A stretch of DNA of 42,152 nt. It comes from an uncultured Eggerthellaceae bacterium (GTDB lineage Bacteria > Actinomycetota > Coriobacteriia > Coriobacteriales > Eggerthellaceae). The notes beneath the pieces are model-generated. The model worked only from the letters and a program-made list of their open reading frames with translations, ran no database searches and had not been told where the DNA came from. Each line of letters opens with the position of its first letter. Within the stretch, counting starts at the first letter, position 1. Made by a program: the position numbers and the translations under genes. The stretch is taken from NCBI GenBank assembly GCA_910584145.1, contig CAJTXX010000016.1:1-42152 (forward strand). The letters run 5' to 3'. Below are positions 37,975 to 42,152 of the stretch, piece by piece.

Positions 37975-39204
37975 ATGGCAGACGATACGAACAAAGGCAT
38001 CCCCTACCTCGCGCTCGACCCCGAGATAGAGAAGTCGATCATAGCCGACCGCGCCTGCGGCCGCATGCACCCGCTGCGCTTCCACGACGAGGACGTGCTG
38101 CGCCGCACCGTGAAGCTGCACGACGAGGCGACGCTCGCGCGCCCCGCCTTCATGCGCGATGTCGAGAAGATCGTGAACCTGCCCGCATACAACCGCTATT
38201 CGGGCAAGACGCAGGTGTTCAGCCTGGTGGAGAACGACGATATATCGCGCCGCATGCTGCACGTGCAGCTGGTGAACCGGGTCGCGCAGGGCATCGGGGC
38301 CCTGCTGGGCCTGAACGCGAACCTGATCGAGGCCATCGCGCTCGGGCACGACATCGGGCACACGCCCTTCGGGCATGCCGGCGAGCGCTACCTGTCGAAG
38401 AGCTACCACGCGCGCACCGGGCGCTACTTCCACCACAACGTCCACTCCGTGCGCGTACTCGATCAGCTCTTCCCGCGCAACCTGTCGCTCCAGACGCTCG
38501 ACGGCGTCATAACGCATAACGGCGAGTTCGCCTGCCAGACGCTCGAATGCGGCAACACGCGCACCTTTCAACAGCTCGATGCGCTCGTGGAGGCATGCAA
38601 CCGCGACGAGCAGGTGATCGGCACGCTGCGGCCCTCGACCCTCGAAGGCTGCGTGGTGCGCGTGAGCGACATGATCGCCTACCTGGGCAAAGATCGCCAA
38701 GATGCGCTCGAGATGGGCGTCATCGGCTCGCTCGATCAGTTCGAGAGCAACGTGATCGGGCGCGACAACGCGCGCATCATCAACAATGTGACGGTGGATA
38801 TCGTGAACAACAGCTACGGCCAGAACCGCATCACCATGAGCCGCGAGGTGTTCGACGACCTGAAGCTGGCGAAGCGCCAGAACTACCAGTTCATCTACAC
38901 GAAGGAAGGCATCCTGGACAAGCCGTTCAACGTGGTGGAAGCCATGTTCGAGGAGATGTATGAGCGCCTGCTCGACGACCTCGTGGCCGACCGGCGCGAT
39001 TCCCCCATCTTCCGCCACCATGTGCGCTCGCTCGTGAAGACCTCTCACTCGCTCACGGAAGAGGATTACCTGGCACAGGAGCCGAACCGCATCGTGGTCG
39101 ACTACATCGCCTCCATGACCGACAATTACTTCATGAATATGTACGCGCGGCTGTTCCCCGACAGCGAGCGGCGCATCCAGCTCGACTACTACGACGCCGC
39201 CTGA
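37975..39204 (+). CDS. dGTPase-like HD-domain triphosphohydrolase
   Basis: 409 residues. HD fold: NRYSGKTQVFSL, the metal histidine H96, ALGHDIGHTPFGHAGE with H125/D126, and VSDMIAYLGKD near 250. This is the deoxyguanosinetriphosphate triphosphohydrolase-like family, which hydrolyses dNTPs to nucleosides and tripolyphosphate in several bacteria; the substrate here is not proven. Start at 37975 with GAGGAG ten bases upstream, a little far. In many genomes it precedes dnaG on the same strand; here the two diverge. Confidence 0.85.
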   Translation: MADDTNKGIPYLALDPEIEKSIIADRACGRMHPLRFHDEDVLRRTVKLHDEATLARPAFMRDVEKIVNLPAYNRYSGKTQVFSLVENDDISRRMLHVQLVNRVAQGIGALLGLNANLIEAIALGHDIGHTPFGHAGERYLSKSYHARTGRYFHHNVHSVRVLDQLFPRNLSLQTLDGVITHNGEFACQTLECGNTRTFQQLDALVEACNRDEQVIGTLRPSTLEGCVVRVSDMIAYLGKDRQDALEMGVIGSLDQFESNVIGRDNARIINNVTVDIVNNSYGQNRITMSREVFDDLKLAKRQNYQFIYTKEGILDKPFNVVEAMFEEMYERLLDDLVADRRDSPIFRHHVRSLVKTSHSLTEEDYLAQEPNRIVVDYIASMTDNYFMNMYARLFPDSERRIQLDYYDAA

Positions 39205-39222
39205 GGCCGCGCAGGGCGCGCG

Positions 39223-39702
39223 TCAGCCTTCGTAGCCGGCATCTATCCCGAGCTCGCCCGAATCGGCCGCTTCGGTGGCCAGCCGGTCGCACTCTTCGTT
39301 CAGCGCATCGCCCGCATGGCCGCGCACCCAGTGGAACTCCACCTCGTGCGGCTCCATAGCGGCGAGCAGCCGCTTCCAGAGATCGACGTTCTTCACCGCC
39401 TCGCTCTTCGACTTCTTCCAGCCGCTGCGCTGCCATTTGTCTATCCAGCGCTGCTTGAAGGCGTTGCAGACGTACTGGGAATCGGTATGCACGTCCACGC
39501 GGCACGGCTGATTGAGCGCCTCTAGCGCCACGATGACCCCCAGAAGCTCCATGCGGTTGTTCGTGGTGAGGCGGAACCCCTGCGAGAGGCGCATCTCGTG
39601 TGCGCTGCCGTCGGCGCCCGTATATGAGAGGAGCGCGCCGTAACCGCCGTTACCGGGGTTACCGCGCGCGCTCCCGTCAGAGTATATGACGACCTGCTTC
39701 AA
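39223..39702 (-). CDS. rnhA: Ribonuclease HI
   Basis: Cleaves the RNA strand of RNA-DNA hybrids. 159 residues: active acids D9 (YSDGS), E52 (MELLG), D74 (HTDSQYV) and D139 (ECDRLA) with H129, plus the basic handle WIDKWQRSGWKKSKS. Length typical. ATG lies 1 bp past the hppA stop, so it is probably cotranscribed behind hppA. Convergent with the dGTPase-like gene (18 bp gap). Confidence 0.96.
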   Translation of the reverse strand: MKQVVIYSDGSARGNPGNGGYGALLSYTGADGSAHEMRLSQGFRLTTNNRMELLGVIVALEALNQPCRVDVHTDSQYVCNAFKQRWIDKWQRSGWKKSKSEAVKNVDLWKRLLAAMEPHEVEFHWVRGHAGDALNEECDRLATEAADSGELGIDAGYEG

Positions 39703-39703
39703 G

Positions 39704-41845
39704 CTAGAACATCATCTGGATGGTGATGAACAGCGGGCTGAATGTGAGGGCCACGATGGTCATCAGGTTGATGAGGATGTTCATGGACGGGCCGGAGGTG
39801 TCCTTGAACGGGTCGCCCACGGTGTCGCCCACGACAGCGGCCTTATGAGCATCGCTGCCCTTGCCGCCGAAATGGCCCTGCTCGATGTACTTCTTGGCGT
39901 TATCCCAAGCACCGCCTGCGTTCGACATGAAGATGGCCATCAGCATGCCGGTGGCCACAGCGCCAGCCAGGAACCCGCCGAGCATGGCCGGGTCGATGCA
40001 ACCGATGAGGATGGGCACGAGGATGGCGATGACGCCCGGCACCATCATCTCATGCAGCGCCGAGGTGGTGGAGATGCCCACGCACTTGTCGTACTCGGGC
40101 TCGGCCTTGTACTCCATGATGCCCGGTATCTCGCGGAACTGGCGGCGCACCTCTTCGACCATCGCATGCGCTGCGCGCGAGACGGCGCCCATCGTCAGCG
40201 CCGCGAACATGAACGGCATCATAGCGCCGATGAAGATGCCCGCCACGATCAGCGGGTCGGTCAGCGTCAGCTCGAACTCGGGCAGGTAGTTGTGCATGGT
40301 CGCCTGATAGGAGACGAACAGCGAGATAGCTGCGAGGCCCGCGCTCGATATAGCGAAGCCCTTCGCGATGGCGGCAGTGGTGTTGCCCACAGCGTCCAGC
40401 GCGTCGGTGCGGTCGCGCACTTCCTCAGGAAGGCCGGCCATCTCAGCGATGCCGCCCGCGTTGTCAGCCACCGGGCCATACGCATCGACGCCGATGGTGA
40501 TGGCGGTATTCGACAGCATGCCGGTAGCCGCCAGGCCCACGCCGTACAGGCCCACCGCGATGGCATGGTCGGCGCCATCGAGCGGGAACGCCATGTTGCC
40601 GCACACGAACGCGCCGATGATGGCGAGCGCCACCAGGATGATGGGCGCGATGGTGGAGAGCATGCCGGTGGACAGGCCCTCGATGATGACCGTGGCAGCG
40701 CCCGTCTCGGCGCTCTCAGCGATCTTATGCACCGGCTTGTAGTGGTCGGAGCAGAAGAACTCGGTGATCTTGCCGATGGCAAGGCCCGCTACCAGGCCGC
40801 ATATGACCGAGCCGAACAGCCACGCCGGCTGCGCCGCCTCGGACTGGTTGCTCCAAACGAGGAAGATGCCCAGGATGATGACGACCTCGATGCCCGCCGC
40901 CACATAGGTGCCGCGGTTCAGCGCTTTGTGCAGGTCGGCGCCTTCCTTCGTACGCACGGCGAACAGGCCGATGATGGACGTGATGATGCCGCACGCCGCG
41001 ATGACCACCGGCGTGACGATGGCCCAGATGAGGTCGCCGCCGATGAAGTAGCCGCCCAGCGCGCCGAACGTGACCGCCAAGATGGTGGGAGCCAGGATAG
41101 CGCCGGTGTAGCTCTCGAACAGGTCGGCGCCCATGCCGGCCACGTCGCCCACGTTGTCGCCCACGTTGTCGGCGATGGTGGCGGGGTTGCGCGGGTCGTC
41201 CTCGGGGATGCCCGCTTCGACCTTGCCCACGAGGTCGGCGCCGACGTCGGCCGCCTTCGTGTAGATGCCGCCGCCGACGCGGGCGAAGAGGGCCTGCGTC
41301 GAGGCGCCCATGCCGAAGGTGAGCATCGTCGTGGTCATGACGACGAGTTTCTGGGCGCCCGTGGCCTCGACGAAGCGGTCGAGGACGACGTACCAGATCG
41401 AGATGTCGAGCAGACCGAGGCCGACGACGACGAGTCCCATGACGGCGCCGCTGCGGAAGGCGACCTTCAGGCCGCGGTCGAGCGACTGCTGTGCGGCGAA
41501 GGCCGTGCGGGCCGAGGCGTAGGTGGCGGTTTTCATGCCGAAATAGCCCGCCAGCCCCGAGAAGAAGCCGCCCGTGAGGAAGGCGAAGGGCACCCAGGGG
41601 TTCTGGACGCCGGCTCCGTAGGCGAGGTAGGCGAAGAAGAGCGCCAGCACGGCGAAGACGATGCCTACCACTTTGTACTGCTGGCGCAGGTAGGCCATGG
41701 CGCCTTTGCGGACGTGACCGGCGATTTCGCGCATGCGGTCGGTCCCTTCGCTCTGCCGTTTCATCGAACGGTAGAATCCGGCGGCGAATCCCAGCGCGAC
41801 GATCGACGCGAGGGGCACCGCCCAGAAAATTGCGGGAATGTTCAT
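39704..41845 (-). CDS. hppA: K+-stimulated, probably Na+-pumping membrane pyrophosphatase (apparent two-source chimera)
   Basis: Integral membrane enzyme that couples PPi hydrolysis to Na+ (or H+) transport. 713 residues, about 16 membrane segments, catalytic DVGADLVGKVE (200-210), EDDPRNPATIADNVGDNVGD (215-234). GNTTAA (488-493) with alanine at 491 marks the K+-dependent class. The reading frame is intact. But the first ~200 residues use ACG, GTC and CTC codons and a Bacteroidales-like N-terminus, while residues ~246 on use CTG and GTG as the rest of the window; the change falls near 41,110-41,290, inside the most conserved motif. Start ATG has no ribosome-binding site. Confidence 0.9.
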   Translation of the reverse strand: MNIPAIFWAVPLASIVALGFAAGFYRSMKRQSEGTDRMREIAGHVRKGAMAYLRQQYKVVGIVFAVLALFFAYLAYGAGVQNPWVPFAFLTGGFFSGLAGYFGMKTATYASARTAFAAQQSLDRGLKVAFRSGAVMGLVVVGLGLLDISIWYVVLDRFVEATGAQKLVVMTTTMLTFGMGASTQALFARVGGGIYTKAADVGADLVGKVEAGIPEDDPRNPATIADNVGDNVGDVAGMGADLFESYTGAILAPTILAVTFGALGGYFIGGDLIWAIVTPVVIAACGIITSIIGLFAVRTKEGADLHKALNRGTYVAAGIEVVIILGIFLVWSNQSEAAQPAWLFGSVICGLVAGLAIGKITEFFCSDHYKPVHKIAESAETGAATVIIEGLSTGMLSTIAPIILVALAIIGAFVCGNMAFPLDGADHAIAVGLYGVGLAATGMLSNTAITIGVDAYGPVADNAGGIAEMAGLPEEVRDRTDALDAVGNTTAAIAKGFAISSAGLAAISLFVSYQATMHNYLPEFELTLTDPLIVAGIFIGAMMPFMFAALTMGAVSRAAHAMVEEVRRQFREIPGIMEYKAEPEYDKCVGISTTSALHEMMVPGVIAILVPILIGCIDPAMLGGFLAGAVATGMLMAIFMSNAGGAWDNAKKYIEQGHFGGKGSDAHKAAVVGDTVGDPFKDTSGPSMNILINLMTIVALTFSPLFITIQMMF

Positions 41846-41894
41846 AAAATATAGGTGTTGGTTAAAGGTTGCGAAGCGGTAACGGTGTGTTGTA

Positions 41895-41925
41895 CAAAGA
41901 TAAAATTTTTTTGCGGGAATAAAAA
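41895..41925 (-). promoter_or_regulatory. hppA: Bacteroidota-type promoter of hppA
   Basis: Minus strand TATCTTTG (41902-41895) equals the Bacteroidota -7 consensus TAnnTTTG, with a T-rich -33 area about 20 bp upstream. The leader of roughly 45 nt is A/T-rich and has no Shine-Dalgarno, again Bacteroidota-like. A coriobacterial RNA polymerase would not be expected to use it well. Confidence 0.7.
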
Positions 41926-41956
41926 CCGCGCGCCCGCATTTCGGCCGTGCGGGCGC
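41921..41956 (-). terminator. Rho-independent terminator of a gene beyond the right edge
   Basis: GCGCCCGCA (41930-41938) and TGCGGGCGC (41948-41956) form a 9-bp stem; on the minus strand it is followed by GCGGTTTTTATT. It would end a minus-strand gene located upstream of hppA, or isolate hppA. Confidence 0.6.
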
Positions 41957-42113
41957 TGCGATGTAGCGTTTTTCGTTGGCGGAAACCGCTTGGAAATCCG
42001 TTTTTTCGAGCTGTCGTTGTAGAGGTTCGTGCGGGGAGGGCGCGGCAACTTAACAGAAGAATGTAGGTATCGCCCGCGGGGGTGTCGGAGGGCGCTGCGA
42101 CGCGTGCGGATAC

Positions 42114-42151
42114 GAAAAACGCGGCAGACCGCTCGGTCTGCCGCGTTTCGT
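42114..42151. terminator. Large palindromic hairpin at the right edge, probable bidirectional terminator
   Basis: AAACGCGGCAGACC (42117-42130), loop GCTC, GGTCTGCCGCGTTT (42135-42148): a 14-bp perfect stem, extended by CGA/TCG beyond a 2-base bulge. A-run before and T-run after suit a bidirectional terminator. The window ends within it. Confidence 0.6.
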
Positions 42152-42152
42152 A

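Larger units (their letters stand above)
41846..42152. other. Foreign-looking flank upstream of hppA, no recognisable gene
   Basis: 307 bp holding a Bacteroidota-type promoter, an intrinsic terminator on the minus strand and a second, large palindrome at the edge. Open frames are short and resemble no family. Composition (A/T runs, TACAAAGATAAAATTTTTTT) differs from all other intergenic regions in the window. Confidence 0.6.

Noticed and set aside
39686..41854. Plus-strand open frame of over 700 codons opposite hppA
   Set aside because: Asp/Gly/His-rich antisense translation of an obvious membrane pyrophosphatase.
41842..42048. Minus-strand frame of 68 codons covering the hppA promoter
   Set aside because: Crosses a terminator and a promoter, has no ribosome-binding site and no recognisable family.

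Overview
The window reads as a GC-rich bacterial chromosome segment, most like a gut Coriobacteriia (Eggerthellaceae/Coriobacteriaceae-type actinobacterium). The clues are the high GC, Shine-Dalgarno-led genes packed with 1-17 nt overlaps, a pyrR-pyrB-pyrC-carA-carB-pyrK-pyrD-pyrF-gmk-rpoZ order with a class 1B (PyrDK) dihydroorotate dehydrogenase, and a 2-oxoacid:ferredoxin oxidoreductase operon of an anaerobic amino-acid fermenter. The last ~0.9-1.0 kb (about 41,200 to the end) does not match: codon choice, promoter and leader there look like Bacteroidales (Alistipes-like). The hppA gene is apparently joined in frame from two sources, so this end is either a chimeric metagenome assembly or a very recent recombination.

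Layout. 1-3,105 (minus): start of an unidentified gene, dus, a small membrane protein, lepA. 3,436-3,999 (plus): rpsT with a long acidic/basic tail. 4,002-8,014 (minus): holA, comEC, comEA. 8,342-20,214 (minus): one long co-directional block pyrR-B-C-carA-carB-pyrK-D-F-gmk-rpoZ-thiI, fronted by a PyrR-binding RNA leader. 20,392-22,669 (minus): an SOS cassette of a YolD-like protein, a Y-family polymerase under a LexA box and an SRAP peptidase. 22,750-23,361 (plus): beta-carbonic anhydrase. 23,381-25,621 (minus): orphan ATP-grasp protein and a TPR-like membrane protein. 25,646-33,073 (minus): a catabolic operon XRE-cupin / acyl-CoA synthetase / ferredoxin-alpha-beta-gamma 2-oxoacid oxidoreductase / XRE-cupin / acyl-CoA synthetase. 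33,131-37,860 (minus): rsmB, fmt, def, dnaG. 37,975-39,204 (plus): dGTPase-like HD protein. 39,223-41,845 (minus): rnhA and hppA. 41,846-42,152: Bacteroidota-like promoter and two terminator hairpins, no recognisable gene.

How the genes work together. The central block makes UMP from bicarbonate and glutamine up to OMP decarboxylation (pyrE is not in the window) and feeds nucleotide phosphorylation and RNA polymerase assembly (gmk, rpoZ). Its control seems to be translational: a PyrR hairpin with the CNGNGA loop and a mutually exclusive stem next to the pyrR ribosome-binding site. The 2-oxoacid oxidoreductase would turn 2-oxoacids (probably branched-chain or aryl, from amino acids) into acyl-CoA and reduced ferredoxin. 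The two MACS-like acyl-CoA synthetases could convert acyl-CoA to free acid with ATP gain, or activate imported acids. Each synthetase has its own XRE-cupin protein, which I consider the most interesting native system here. No tRNA, rRNA, insertion sequence, prophage or CRISPR array was seen.
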